Positions 15,952 to 25,459 are shown, numbered from the stretch's first letter. The stretch: DNA of 64,000 nt from Myxococcus stipitatus (GCF_021412625.1 NZ_JAKCFI010000006.1:558001-622000); one strand, 5' to 3'. Notes: generated by a model from the letters alone, not told the origin. Numbers and translations are program-made.

Positions 15952-17973
15952 ATGAAGTCCCGCAACAGCGCCTTGGCGCTCGTGGCCTTCGTGTGGCTCG
16001 CCGCCTGCCGTGGTTCGGACGTCGACGGCACGACGGACGTCCCGACCGTCCAGCTCCTCTCGCACAGGCCCGGCGCGGTGAGCCCGGTGGCGAACGTGAA
16101 GCTGACGGGCACGGTGAGCGTGCCGGGCGGCGTGGAGCGCTTGACGGCGCGGGTGGACGCCGGTGAGCCGCGCGCGGCGACGCTCGTGACGGTCAGCGAG
16201 TCGGAGTCGGGCTTCGAGGTGGAGGTGACGCTGGCGGCGGGCGCCAACGCCGTGGAGCTGGTGGCGGTGAGCAAGGGCGGCGGAGAGACGCGGCACGTGG
16301 TGGACCTGACGTACGCCACGCGGCCCCAGGTGCGGGTGGTGTCGCCCGCCGAGGGCGCGGTGAGCGTGGAGCCGAGCGTGAAGGTGACGGGCACGGTGGA
16401 CACGATTGGCGGCCTGGCCCGCGTGACGGCGCGGGTCAACGGCGGCGAGCCGCGCCAGGCGACGCTCGAGACGCTCAGCGCGTCGGAGTCGCGCTTCGAG
16501 GTGGAGGTCGCGCTGGTGGACGGCGCCAACGCCGTGGAGCTGGTGGCGCTGAACGCGGCGGGCCTGGAGGGCCAGCAGGTGGTGACGCTGACGCACGCCA
16601 CGCCGCCCCAGGTGCGGGTGGTTTCGCCCACGGACGGCCTGGCCTTCACGGTGCGCCGGGTGCGGGTGGAGGCGACGGCGACGGACAACGCGGGCGTGGT
16701 GGCGCTGACGTACACGCTCAACGGCGGCGAGTCGCGGGCGCTGGAGGTCCCCACCGCGTCGGACGGCGCCTTCTCCTTCGACGTGACGCCCCGCCCGGGC
16801 AAGAACCACGTGGTGCTGCGCGCGCGCGACGCGCTGGGCAACGAGGGTGAGCGCGCGGTGGACTTCCACTTCGGCAACATCGCCACGGCCGGCGGCCTGC
16901 ACAGCGGCACGCTGCGCGAGGGGCGCGTCTACGTGTGGGGCCGCAACCTGAGCGGCCAGCTGGGGCTGGGCCCGGGCGTCCCCACCGGCCAGAAGACGCC
17001 CCAGCCGGTGCCCGGCCTGGAGGACATGGCCGCCATCGCCTTCAACCAGAGCTTCTCCATGGCGCTGGGCTCGGACGGCTCGGTGTGGACGTGGGGCGCC
17101 AACGACGAGGGCCAGCTGGGCCTGGGCACGCCTCCGGTGGAGGGCGAGCCGCACACGCCGGACGTCGCGCAGCGCGACTCCGCGGAGCGCATCCAGGGCA
17201 TCACCGGCGCGGTGGCGGTGGCGCCGGGCTTCGAGCACGCGCTCGTCCTGATGGAGGACGGCACGGTGCGCGCCTTCGGCAACAACGAGGCGGGCCAGCT
17301 GGGCGACGGGACGTTCGAGTCGCGCGACTACCCGGTGACGGTGGCCGGCCTGACGGGCGTGGTGAAGGTGATGGCGGGCTCCGCGCACTCGCTGGCGCTG
17401 CGCGGGGACGGCACGGTGTGGGCCTGGGGCCGCAACACCTACGGCAACCTGGGCACGGGCACCACCAGCACCACCGGGCGCCCCACGGCGGCCGAGGTGC
17501 CGGGACTGAAGGACGTGGTGGACATCGCCAACGGCCGGGACCACGTCCTCGCGGTGCACTCGGACGGCACGGTGTCCTCGTGGGGCCTGGGCGTCAGCGG
17601 CCAGCTGGGCCGGGGCACCACCACCACCAGCGCCACGCCGGAGAAGGTGCCGGGCATCACCCAGGCGCGCGCCGCCTTCGCCAACGGCAACTACGGCTTC
17701 ATCCGCCTCGTCGACGGCTCGCTGATGTCCTGGGGGCAGAACGGCAACGGCCAGCTGGGCGACGGCTCGCAGACGCAGCGCACCCAGCCCGTCGTGGCGG
17801 GCTCCGCCGTCAAGCCGCTGGCCGGCATGGGCATGGGCGCCACGCACGTCATCGCCGTGCGCGCCGACGGCACCGTCTACGCGTGGGGCTGGAACCTCGA
17901 GGGTTCGCTCGGCCCCGACGCCGTCATCGACCGCTGGTCCTACACGGACCCCATCCCGGTGCCGGTGCCTTGA
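15952..17973 (+). CDS. RCC1-repeat propeller lipoprotein with Ig-like repeats
   Basis: This is a lipoprotein of 673 residues (signal peptide MKSRNSALALVAFVWLAAC, lipidated Cys19). Three Ig-like repeats of about 90 residues follow (each starting like PQVRVVSP and carrying ARVNGGEPRQATL or similar). Residues from about 310 to the end form seven RCC1-type units, each with GxxHxLAL.DGTVWAWGxNxxGQLG, predicting a seven-bladed beta-propeller. The protein should be exposed on the cell surface or in the periplasm and could bind a ligand; function unknown. ATG 15952 is preceded by AGGAG at 9 bases. Its TGA overlaps the TTG start of the di-heme gene, so the two are translationally coupled. Confidence 0.88.
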   Translation: MKSRNSALALVAFVWLAACRGSDVDGTTDVPTVQLLSHRPGAVSPVANVKLTGTVSVPGGVERLTARVDAGEPRAATLVTVSESESGFEVEVTLAAGANAVELVAVSKGGGETRHVVDLTYATRPQVRVVSPAEGAVSVEPSVKVTGTVDTIGGLARVTARVNGGEPRQATLETLSASESRFEVEVALVDGANAVELVALNAAGLEGQQVVTLTHATPPQVRVVSPTDGLAFTVRRVRVEATATDNAGVVALTYTLNGGESRALEVPTASDGAFSFDVTPRPGKNHVVLRARDALGNEGERAVDFHFGNIATAGGLHSGTLREGRVYVWGRNLSGQLGLGPGVPTGQKTPQPVPGLEDMAAIAFNQSFSMALGSDGSVWTWGANDEGQLGLGTPPVEGEPHTPDVAQRDSAERIQGITGAVAVAPGFEHALVLMEDGTVRAFGNNEAGQLGDGTFESRDYPVTVAGLTGVVKVMAGSAHSLALRGDGTVWAWGRNTYGNLGTGTTSTTGRPTAAEVPGLKDVVDIANGRDHVLAVHSDGTVSSWGLGVSGQLGRGTTTTSATPEKVPGITQARAAFANGNYGFIRLVDGSLMSWGQNGNGQLGDGSQTQRTQPVVAGSAVKPLAGMGMGATHVIAVRADGTVYAWGWNLEGSLGPDAVIDRWSYTDPIPVPVP

Positions 17974-19445
17974 AGTCCACCGCACCCTTCCGCCTCCTGG
18001 CGTGTCTGCTGGCCGTGCTCGGTGTCGCCGCGTGTGACGGCGCCGGACAGTCGCGCCCCCCGACCACCCCCCCGGTGGAGCCCCCCGTGGACCCGCCGGT
18101 GAAGCCACCGGTGGACCCGCCCCGCCACGACGTGGTCGAGGCGGGCGAGGACACGCCGGGTGGCGCCACCAGCCTCGCGGTGACGGGCGCGACCGCCTTC
18201 ACCCAGCCGGCGGCGAACCTCGGCCTCGCGCAGCGCGCGGAGTTCTTCGTGGGCGAGGCCGTCTTCGAGGCCAACTGGGTGGGGGCGGGCGGCGCGCAGC
18301 CGGAGCGCGACGGCCTGGGGCCGCTGTTCCACTCCGTCTCCTGCCTCGAGTGCCACGTGGGCAACGGCCGCGGCCGGCCCCCCGAGGGCAACGAGGTCGC
18401 GAACACGCTGCTCGTGCGGCTGTCGGTCCCCGGCACCCACGAGCACGGGGGCCCCGTGCCGGAGCCCACGTACGGCGACCAGCTCCAGCCTCGCGCCAAC
18501 GGCGGCGTCCCCGCCGAGGGCCAGGCGCGCATGAACTGGACGCAGGTCCCGGGCACCTTCGCGGACGGCGAGCCCTACACGCTCATGAAGCCGGAGCTGG
18601 TGCTGACGGACCTGGCGTACGGGCCGCTGGCCCCGGACACGCGCACCTCCGCGCGCGTGGCCCAGCCCATGGTGGGCCTGGGCCTGCTGGCGGCGGTGAG
18701 CGAGGAGACGCTGCTGGCGTGGGCGGACCCGGACGACGAGGACGACGACGGCGTGTCCGGCCGCCCCAACCGCGTGTGGTCGACGCGCGAGGGCAAGGTG
18801 GTGCTGGGCCGCTTCGGATGGAAGGCCAACCAGCCGGACCTGGAGCACCAGAACGCGGCCGCGTTCCTGGGCGACCTGGGCCTCACCACGCCGCTGTTCC
18901 CGGTGGAGAACTGCATGCCCGGACAGGCCGCGTGCCTGGCGGCGCCCCACGGCGGCGTGCCCGAGGTGAGCGAGCGGCAGATGAAGGCGCTCGACTACTA
19001 TTCGCACACGCTGGCGGTGCCCACGCGCGTGGGCTTCGACGCGCCCCAGGTGCTGGCGGGCAAGGCCCTCTTCCACCAGGTGGGCTGCGCGAAGTGCCAC
19101 CGGCCCTCCGTCACCACCGGCGCGCTGGCGGGCTACCCGGAGCTGTCCCACCAGCGCATCTGGCCCTATTCCGACCTGCTGCTGCACGACCTGGGCGAGG
19201 CGCTGGCGGACGGGCGCGAGGACTTCCTCGCCACCGGTCGCGAGTGGCGCACCCCGCCCCTGTGGGGACTGGGCCACGCGGCGGCGGTGAGCGGCCACCC
19301 GCGCCTCTTGCATGACGGGCGCGCCCGCTCCCCCATGGAGGCCATCCTCTGGCACGGCGGCGAGGCGGAGGGCGCGCGCGAGGCGGTGCGCCAGCTCTCC
19401 CGGGACGAGCGCGAGGCGCTCCTCGCGTTCCTCGACTCGCTCTGA
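17970..19445 (+). CDS. Di-heme c-type lipoprotein (DUF1111-type oxidoreductase)
   Basis: This 491-residue protein belongs, by pattern, to the di-heme oxidoreductase/peroxidase-like family. Two CxxCH heme-binding sites are present: SVSCLECHVG near residue 125 and VGCAKCHRPS near 372, separated by the characteristic long central region with LFPVENC. A TTG start (TTGA overlap with the preceding stop) gives a clean lipoprotein signal MKSTAPFRLLACLLAVLGVAAC with lipidated Cys21, followed by a Pro/Val linker (PPVEPPVDPPVKPP). This supports the unusual start codon. It is coupled to the RCC1 lipoprotein, suggesting the two work together at the cell envelope, perhaps in electron transfer or oxidation of a partner. 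Confidence 0.88.
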   Translation: MKSTAPFRLLACLLAVLGVAACDGAGQSRPPTTPPVEPPVDPPVKPPVDPPRHDVVEAGEDTPGGATSLAVTGATAFTQPAANLGLAQRAEFFVGEAVFEANWVGAGGAQPERDGLGPLFHSVSCLECHVGNGRGRPPEGNEVANTLLVRLSVPGTHEHGGPVPEPTYGDQLQPRANGGVPAEGQARMNWTQVPGTFADGEPYTLMKPELVLTDLAYGPLAPDTRTSARVAQPMVGLGLLAAVSEETLLAWADPDDEDDDGVSGRPNRVWSTREGKVVLGRFGWKANQPDLEHQNAAAFLGDLGLTTPLFPVENCMPGQAACLAAPHGGVPEVSERQMKALDYYSHTLAVPTRVGFDAPQVLAGKALFHQVGCAKCHRPSVTTGALAGYPELSHQRIWPYSDLLLHDLGEALADGREDFLATGREWRTPPLWGLGHAAAVSGHPRLLHDGRARSPMEAILWHGGEAEGAREAVRQLSRDEREALLAFLDSL

Positions 19446-19446
19446 G

Positions 19447-21417
19447 TCAGGCCCAGGCGGCGGGGGGACCATCGAGCGGCAGGCGCACGCGGAAGGTGGC
19501 CCCCTCACCGGGGCTGCTGTCCACGAGCACCTCGCCGCCATGCGCCTCCACGATGCGCCGCAGGCGGTACAGGCCCAGCCCCAGGCCGCCGTAGTGGCGC
19601 ACCGGCACCGCGCGCTCGAAGCGGTGGAAGATGCCGTCCAGCCGCCCGGGCTCGATGCCGATGCCGTGGTCCCTCACCACCAGCGTCGCCGCGGCGGGCT
19701 CCCGCTCCAGCGCCACCTCCACCGGCTTGCCGGGGCCGAACTTCATCGCGTTGGACAACAGGTGCGACACCACCTGCCCCAGCCGCGTCCCGTCCCACCG
19801 CCCCGTCGTGGGCGGCAGGGGGCTGAGCACCAGCTGGCAGCCCGCGCGCGCCGCCGCGCCCTCCGAGCGCGCCACCGCGTCGCGCACCACGTGCGCCAGG
19901 TCCACCCGCTCCAGGTGCAACCGGGGCGCGCCTCCTTGGAACTGGGACACGTCGAGCAGCGACTCCACCAGGTCCGCCAGCCGCTGCACCTGCCGGTCCG
20001 CCGCCTCCAGCGCCCGCGACAGCCGCTGGGACGCGTGGGCCAGCCCCACCGCGCGCAGCACCCCCTGGGCCCCCTGCACCCGCAGGCGCAGCGCGGCCAG
20101 CGGCGTGCGCAGCTCGTGCGCCGCCATGGTGAGGAAGTCGTCGCGGGCGCGCACCGCCTCGCGCGTCTCGCGGTACAGCCGCAGCTGCTCCGTCACGTCG
20201 CCGACGATGCCCGCCATGCGCACCGGCCGCCCCTGCTCGTCGCGCAGCGCGCGCCCCCGCATGACGCAGGAGCGGTACCCCCCCGTGGCGTGCCGCAGCC
20301 GCAGCGACACGTCGTAGGGCGCGCCCCGCTCCAGGTGCGCGGACATGGCCGACAGCACCTCCCGCTGGTCCTCCGGGTGCACCAGCGCCATGAAGGCCTC
20401 GTAGGTGCCCGGGAAGGTGTCCGGCATCAGCCCGAGCATCTCCAGCAGGCGAGGACTCCAATAGAGCGTCCCCCGCCGCGGGTCCCAGTCCCAGATGCCG
20501 TCATAGGAGCCGTTGACCACCAGCCGGAAGCGCTCCTCGCTGTCCCGCGCGCCGCGCTCGGCCTGCTCCAACAGCCCCACTCGCCGCTCCAGCTGGCGCA
20601 CCGTCCGGAACAGGTGCTCCTCCGTGGACAGCTCCTCGCCCGGAGGCACCAGGGGCGCGGGCCCGCCGGCGCGCACCGCGCGCAGCAGCGCGCCCACCAG
20701 CTCGTCGCCGTCCTGCGTGCGCCGCACGAAGCCGTTGGCGCCCACGTTGTGCGCCATGCGCCAGTCCAGCTCGTCCGGCGTCACGCTCTGCGTGAGGATG
20801 ACCGGCACGCGCGACAGCCGGGGGTCCTGCCGCAGCGCCAGGCACAGCCGGTAGCCATCCAGGCGCGGCATCACCGCGTCCGCCACCACCGCGTCCGGCC
20901 CGTGCCGCCGGGCCACCTCCAGCGCCGACTCCCCGTCCGGCGCGGACACCACCCGGAAGCGCAGCGGCACCAGGTGCAGCTGCAAGAGCTTGCGCGACAC
21001 CGGGTCGTCGTCCGCCACCAGCACCGTGGGCCACCGCGCGCGCTCCGGCTCGCGCGCGGACTCCGGCAACGCCTGACGCACGCCCTCCACCAGCCCCCCC
21101 AGCGACGACGGCCGCGACAGGAAGCCGGTGACCGGCAGCCCCAACGGCCGCACCGCGTCCGCCTCCGCCGGGAACGCCATGACGTGCAGCGGCGTGGGCC
21201 ACCGGGCGAGCGCCCGCCGCAGCGCCTCCAGCCCCAGCGCCCCCGCCGTCAGCACCCCCGCGGCCATCACCAGCAGCGCGGGCTGGGACTCCAACGCCGA
21301 GGCCGCCACCTCCACGTCCGACAGCGCGACCACCCGCCACCCCTGGCTCTCCAGGGCGAGCACCTGGAGCTCTCGGACCGCGCCAGGTTCTTCCACGAGC
21401 AGGAGGGTGGGCTTCAT
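19447..21417 (-). CDS. Hybrid kinase with two N-terminal receivers and PAS
   Basis: This is a cytoplasmic protein of about 656 residues. The first ~120 residues look like a degenerate receiver (TLLLVEEPG, without the usual Asp). A second, intact receiver starts at WPTVLVADDDPVSRK with phosphoacceptor in DAVVADAVMPRLDGY. A PAS domain with PAC follows (FRLVVNGSYDGIWDWDP to GIVGDVTEQ). The HisKA box is MAAHELRTPLAAL with His434. The HATPase has NLLSNAMKFG-like HLLSNAMKFG and GLGLGLYRLRRIVEAHGG. Receiver-first order suggests it is controlled by an upstream phosphorelay. ATG at 21417 was chosen; a TTG 30 bases upstream is possible. It converges on the di-heme gene with only one base between stops. 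Confidence 0.9.
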   Translation of the reverse strand: MKPTLLLVEEPGAVRELQVLALESQGWRVVALSDVEVAASALESQPALLVMAAGVLTAGALGLEALRRALARWPTPLHVMAFPAEADAVRPLGLPVTGFLSRPSSLGGLVEGVRQALPESAREPERARWPTVLVADDDPVSRKLLQLHLVPLRFRVVSAPDGESALEVARRHGPDAVVADAVMPRLDGYRLCLALRQDPRLSRVPVILTQSVTPDELDWRMAHNVGANGFVRRTQDGDELVGALLRAVRAGGPAPLVPPGEELSTEEHLFRTVRQLERRVGLLEQAERGARDSEERFRLVVNGSYDGIWDWDPRRGTLYWSPRLLEMLGLMPDTFPGTYEAFMALVHPEDQREVLSAMSAHLERGAPYDVSLRLRHATGGYRSCVMRGRALRDEQGRPVRMAGIVGDVTEQLRLYRETREAVRARDDFLTMAAHELRTPLAALRLRVQGAQGVLRAVGLAHASQRLSRALEAADRQVQRLADLVESLLDVSQFQGGAPRLHLERVDLAHVVRDAVARSEGAAARAGCQLVLSPLPPTTGRWDGTRLGQVVSHLLSNAMKFGPGKPVEVALEREPAAATLVVRDHGIGIEPGRLDGIFHRFERAVPVRHYGGLGLGLYRLRRIVEAHGGEVLVDSSPGEGATFRVRLPLDGPPAAWA

Positions 21418-22073
21418 CACGGAGAGGAATCCAGGAGAGACGGGCAACAGGGTGAATCCGCCACCCTGGATGGCTGGAAAGGCGCAAGTGTGGGCACTCG
21501 TCGCAGTGAGTCAAGGCACGCGGTCGGGACTGTTGGCTCGCCCAACACCCGCCCCGCCCGCCGAGCGGCCCCGGGCGCATCGCCCCGACCCCTCGTGCCC
21601 GCGCCCGCTGCAATCGCTTATCAATAGCAACCGCCGCGCGAATCGCCCCCCGGGCCCTCCACGCGTCCGCGCCATGCCCCGCTCCCCGAGGAGGAGGAGC
21701 CCCTTGCGGCCGCCTCCTCGGCCCCTTCCTGGCACCGCGTCACCCCTGACTCATGAGTTGCACCTGCACCCGGAGTCCGTCTGGGAGCGACTGTCCAATC
21801 CCCGACATCCCGCCGCCTCCCCCGCCGGGAACGGTGGCCGCCCTCCGCCACGCGGGTCCAGGAGTGGATGGCCCCGGTGGCGCCGGAAGCCGGGAAGGCG
21901 GGAAGTTTCGTCCTGCACAAGGATTGCACCAGTATCCTGAAGTCCAGGTTGTCGCCACGGTAACAGGGAGTCCAGGGGGACCCTCGGGAGGGGACGCGTG
22001 AGACGGTGGCACCCGGCCTCGCATCACGGGCGAGGTGAAACTGTCGCGCAGATCGGTTATGCGAAAAGACATC
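21418..22073. other. 656-base intergenic region
   Basis: No convincing gene. Short frames exist (for example 21753-22001 plus strand) but they are Pro/Gly-rich with no ribosome binding site. An AT-richer patch near 21608-21635 (around CGCTTATCAATAGCAA) stands out and could hold the promoter of the minus-strand hybrid kinase. The last 60 bases should contain the promoter of the Fur-family gene. Confidence 0.45.
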
Positions 22074-22523
22074 ATGGGAGCCAAAAAAGTCGCCGTGCAG
22101 CCGAAGCTCGCTGATTTCCAGGAGAGGATCCGCTCGTCGGGTCTGCGCAGCACCGCGCCCCGCGTGGCGGTGCTCCGCGAGCTGGAGTCCGCCACCGCGC
22201 CGATGAGCCACGCGGACCTGGTGGATGCCCTGGGGGACGAGGGCTATGACCGGGTGACCATCTACCGCAACCTGACCGACCTCACCGAGGCCGGCCTGGT
22301 GGTGAGAGCGGACCTGGGAGACCACGTCTGGCGCTTCGAGCTGCGGCGCTCGGGCGACGAGCACAGCAACAACCACCCGCACTTCACCTGCACGGACTGC
22401 GGCACGGTCGCATGCCTGCCGGAGGAGTCCATCCGCATCGCCTCCTCGAAGGGCGTGCCGCGCACGGTGGCGCAGCGCAACGTCGAGGTCCAGCTGCGCG
22501 GGCTGTGCGACCGCTGCGCCTGA
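22074..22523 (+). CDS. Fur-family metalloregulator
   Basis: This is a ferric-uptake-regulator family repressor of 149 residues. The N-terminal winged helix shows LRSTAPRVAVLRELESA and the recognition helix region DRVTIYRNLTDLTEAGLV. The C-terminal dimerisation domain has the metal-binding segment HPHFTCTDCGTVACL and a second Cys pair LCDRCA, giving two CxxC pairs that would hold a structural zinc. From the sequence I cannot say whether it senses iron, zinc or peroxide (Fur, Zur or PerR). Starts at 22035 (GTG), 22059 (ATG) and 22074 (ATG) are all possible; none has a strong ribosome binding site. It is monocistronic with a terminator-like hairpin downstream. Confidence 0.9.
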   Translation: MGAKKVAVQPKLADFQERIRSSGLRSTAPRVAVLRELESATAPMSHADLVDALGDEGYDRVTIYRNLTDLTEAGLVVRADLGDHVWRFELRRSGDEHSNNHPHFTCTDCGTVACLPEESIRIASSKGVPRTVAQRNVEVQLRGLCDRCA

Positions 22524-22608
22524 GGTCCGGCGCCGCGCGGTCCACGTCCCCAGGGTGAGGGCCCCGCCAGGGCCCCACATGGGGGCGTGCGTCCCCAATC
22601 CGGAGGCC

Positions 22609-22635
22609 GGGGGCGCGCCAGGACGCCGCGCCCCC
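22609..22635. terminator. Bidirectional terminator between fur-like and protease genes
   Basis: A perfect 9-base-pair stem (GGGGGCGCG at 22609-22617, CGCGCCCCC at 22627-22635) with a 9-base loop lies between two convergent genes, 16 bases from the protease stop. Confidence 0.55.
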
Positions 22636-22651
22636 GCCCGGACGTCCGCGG

Positions 22652-23950
22652 CTAGCGGATGACGTAGGCCACGGTGCCGCCGCAGCTGCCGCTCGAGTAG
22701 CAGCCGGCGCGCAGCGTGTACGTGCCCGCCGCCGTGGCGGTGAACTGCCCGAACGACAGCGTGCCGCACGAGTCGTCGTTGGAGGCCACCGCCGCCCCGG
22801 ACGCGTCGTCCACGCGCAGGTACGTGTCCCCGGTGCCCGTCGCGCCGGTGAGCGTGCAGGTGCCGAAGTAGAGCGTCTGCCCGGCCGCCAGCGTCACCGT
22901 GCGGTTGGTGGTGTTGGTGCTCGCGTTGCTGGTGTTGGACGCGGTGTACGTGAACGTGGTGGTGGGCGGCGGGGTCGCCGAGCCGCACAGCCTCAGGCTC
23001 CCGGCCACCACGCAGTACAGCTCCACCGCGGGCGCGACGTAGGTGATGTCCTCGCCCCCGCAGCCATTCTCCGCGCAGGTGTTCACCACGCGGCAGGTGC
23101 CCTGGGTGACGTAGTCCGTCTCGCCGCGCACCAGGATGCCGGCCACCGTGTAGTTCGTGTTCTCGTACACGCCGGAGCCGGAGTTTCCACCGAAGGTGTC
23201 CGTGGTGGCCACGAAGTAGTCCAGCGTGCTGGCGCGCGCGTCACGCACCGAACCGCCCGAATCGATCTTGAACGGGATGCCGCTGCCCGAACCGATGACC
23301 GTCACCGACGTGCCCGCCGGCAGCGCCGCCTTGCCCGGACGGATGGGCGCGGGCGTGAAGCGCGGCGTGGCCGCCCGGTCGATGCGCACCACCGCGTAGT
23401 CCAGGTTGCGCCCCGCCACCGTCGCCTGCTGCCGCGCGACGATGGAGGTACACGCGTAGATGTCGTCCCGCGTCACCGCGCGCAGCGTCGTGGCCGACGT
23501 GCGGTAGAAGTTGAAGACGAAGCGCGTGTTGGTACACGCCGACGCGCTGGTGATGCAGTGCCCCGCCGTCAGCACCAGGTCGTCGTCGATGAGCGTGCCC
23601 GAACAGAACGCCGGCGTCGGGTCGTTCATGAACCGCTGGCCCGAGCACAGGTTGTACGCGGTGCCCAGCGACGACGCGTTGAAGGTGACGGTGCCGTCAC
23701 TCGCGATGGTGTAGTCCGACGGGTTCATCAGCGCCACCGTCGACTGCTCGGCCCGCGCGCGCAGCGTCGCGTTCGGGTGCGCGTAGACGTCCGTCCGGTC
23801 GTCGTTGCCGTACACCACCGGGTCCCGCCGCGACTCGGGCGCCCCGGACGCCTCCTCGCCCGCCTCCGGCGCCGGACCACACGCCACCGCGAGGCCACAC
23901 ACCAGTGCTCCAAACAGCTTCCTGCCAGCTCCACTGCGTAGGGTGCCCAT
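22652..23950 (-). CDS. Trypsin-like serine protease lipoprotein with PPC-like domain
   Basis: This is an exported protein of 432 residues. It starts with a lipoprotein-type signal (MGTLRSGAGRKLFGALVCGL, then AVAC with Cys24). The S1-type peptidase domain carries the triad His131 (VLTAGHC), Asp184 (NLDYAVV) and Ser257 (GGNSGS). After about residue 325 comes a ~100-residue beta-rich domain with Thr/Asn repeats and TYLRVDDASG...GTYTLRAGCYS, resembling the bacterial pre-peptidase C-terminal (PPC) domain. Start supported by AAGGAG 8 bases upstream. The GNSGS motif differs from the usual GDSGG but keeps the nucleophile. Confidence 0.88.
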   Translation of the reverse strand: MGTLRSGAGRKLFGALVCGLAVACGPAPEAGEEASGAPESRRDPVVYGNDDRTDVYAHPNATLRARAEQSTVALMNPSDYTIASDGTVTFNASSLGTAYNLCSGQRFMNDPTPAFCSGTLIDDDLVLTAGHCITSASACTNTRFVFNFYRTSATTLRAVTRDDIYACTSIVARQQATVAGRNLDYAVVRIDRAATPRFTPAPIRPGKAALPAGTSVTVIGSGSGIPFKIDSGGSVRDARASTLDYFVATTDTFGGNSGSGVYENTNYTVAGILVRGETDYVTQGTCRVVNTCAENGCGGEDITYVAPAVELYCVVAGSLRLCGSATPPPTTTFTYTASNTSNASTNTTNRTVTLAAGQTLYFGTCTLTGATGTGDTYLRVDDASGAAVASNDDSCGTLSFGQFTATAAGTYTLRAGCYSSGSCGGTVAYVIR

Positions 23951-24024
23951 GCAGACCGCTCCTTGGGTGGACCTCCCGCCTGGACGGCGGGCGGCTGGCA
24001 CACTCCCTACGCGCTCCAGCAAAA

Positions 24025-24054
24025 CTAGTAAATCGAACATTTCTAGCAATTCAA
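24025..24054 (-). promoter_or_regulatory. Candidate promoter of the protease gene in an AT-rich tract
   Basis: The 306 bases between the divergent protease and response regulator genes contain no gene. Around 24015-24090 the base composition drops sharply from the local GC-rich level. On the minus strand, TTGAAT (24054-24049) and TACTAG (24030-24025) are separated by 18 bases and could act as -35 and -10 boxes about 75 bases before the ATG. The match is partial. Confidence 0.3.
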
Positions 24055-24256
24055 CCAAACCCAACAAACGCACTCTCATTGCATCTGTCCGGCGTCAGGG
24101 AGGGCGGTCGCGCGCCCGGGGGGCGAACGGCCGTCGACCGCTGAGCGCGGGTTCGTCCGCTGGTCCCTCCGGGCGCTTCCGTCGGGACTGGGGCGGACAC
24201 ATGGTTGCGGCGGGTTGGGGAGCGCGGTGGCATCCCGGACCACCGTGGGAGGACCG

Positions 24257-24634
24257 GTGCAACCGCATCAGACACTGCTGGTCGTCGACGATGACCTGGA
24301 CATCCGCGACGCGCTCCAGGACGCCTTCGAGCTGGAGGGCTACTCGGTGTTGGTGGCCGCGGATGGGCTGGAGGCGCTGGCGCACCTGCGGCAGGAGGGC
24401 TCCAGACCCCAGCTCATCCTGCTGGACCTGATGATGCCGCGGATGGACGGCTTCGCGTTCCGCGAGGCGCTGCGGCACGACCTGGCGCTGGCGGACATCC
24501 CCGTCGTCGTCGCGAGCGCGGACCTGCACCTGGAGCGCGCGGCGCGCGAGCTGGACGTGGCCGGGTGCCTGCGCAAGCCGCTGGACCTGGGCGAGCTCCT
24601 GTCGACGGTGAGGCGGCTGAGCCAGGGCGCCTGA
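24257..24634 (+). CDS. Single-domain response regulator
   Basis: This receiver-only protein has about 125 residues. It shows the acidic pocket DDDLDIRD, phosphoacceptor Asp57 in LILLDLMMPRMDG, and Lys in CLRKPLD. The switch residue region VVVASADLH has Ala/Ser instead of a clear Thr-Thr. I chose a GTG at 24257 because GGGAGG lies just upstream (spacing short) and it puts the first beta strand at the expected distance; a GTG at 24245 or TTG at 24215 are alternatives. No kinase is adjacent. Confidence 0.85.
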   Translation: MQPHQTLLVVDDDLDIRDALQDAFELEGYSVLVAADGLEALAHLRQEGSRPQLILLDLMMPRMDGFAFREALRHDLALADIPVVVASADLHLERAARELDVAGCLRKPLDLGELLSTVRRLSQGA

Positions 24635-24768
24635 GGCGGCGCGCGCGCCCCCGGTCGGCCGCCCACCGGCCGGGGGGAGCGTGCGGATGGACCGGGCGGG
24701 TTGGCGACGGGCGGCAGCCTCCCCACCCTTGCTCCCAGAACGCAGTCATCCTGAAGGGAGCGGGACAC

Positions 24769-25227
24769 ATGAAGAAGCTCATCGCCACGCTGGCCCTGGG
24801 CCTGGGAACCGCCGCGTTCGCGCAGAGCGCGCAGCAGGAGCCGCCGCCGTCGCAGACACAGGTCCCCAGCTCCGAGCAGCGCGTGGGCACGGGCGTGGAC
24901 GCAAGCCAGGTCGGCCGCGGAATCAATGGCGCGACCAAGGAGGCCGCCGCGGTCGACGGCAAGAGCGACCCGTACCAGAAGCGCCACGCCATGGACCTCG
25001 AGGGCAAGGTGACGAAGGCCGAATCGGACGACATCACCATCGCTCGCAAGGACCTGCCCAACGCCAAACTGGACGTGAAGCCCCGGACGGAGGTGACGCT
25101 GGACGGCAAGAAGGTCCGCGCCGACCAGATTCCCGAGGGCTCCGAGGTGCGCGCCAAGTTCCAGCTGGAGGGGGACAACCCCATCGCCGTGGAGCTGAAG
25201 GCCACCAGCCCCAAGGAGAAGAAGTAG
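24769..25227 (+). CDS. Small secreted/periplasmic protein of unknown function
   Basis: This is a protein of 152 residues with a signal peptide (MKKLIATLALGLGTAAFAQS, cleavage near AFA-Q). A Gln/Pro-rich stretch is followed by a charged domain. Near residues 75-140 there is a beta-rich unit (LEGKVTKAESDDITIARKDL ... VTLDGKKVRADQIPEGSEVR) that looks like a small OB or SH3-type barrel. I do not recognise a named family. GAAGGGAG lies 8 bases upstream of the ATG, which is strong support for the start. Confidence 0.8.
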   Translation: MKKLIATLALGLGTAAFAQSAQQEPPPSQTQVPSSEQRVGTGVDASQVGRGINGATKEAAAVDGKSDPYQKRHAMDLEGKVTKAESDDITIARKDLPNAKLDVKPRTEVTLDGKKVRADQIPEGSEVRAKFQLEGDNPIAVELKATSPKEKK

Positions 25228-25459
25228 CCAGGCGGACATCCCGGGACGGGGGGACACGCGGGGCTGGGCGGGCATCTTCCGTCCAGCCCCGTTCGTTTTC
25301 GCCCCGGACGCCACGCCATGCGCCCGACCTGGACACGCTCCTTCCCATACCGGGCGAAACGAATGCCCAGGCCTGGGCAAGGTCCTTCTCTTCTTCCTCT
25401 CCCCGTCTCGCGCAATGGCCGGTACGCCGCTTGCTCCGGACCGGGGACGGGAGGAAGCG

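Noticed and set aside
21753-22001. Possible 82-residue gene on the plus strand
   Set aside because: Proline/glycine-rich composition without a signal peptide, family or ribosome binding site; treated as intergenic.
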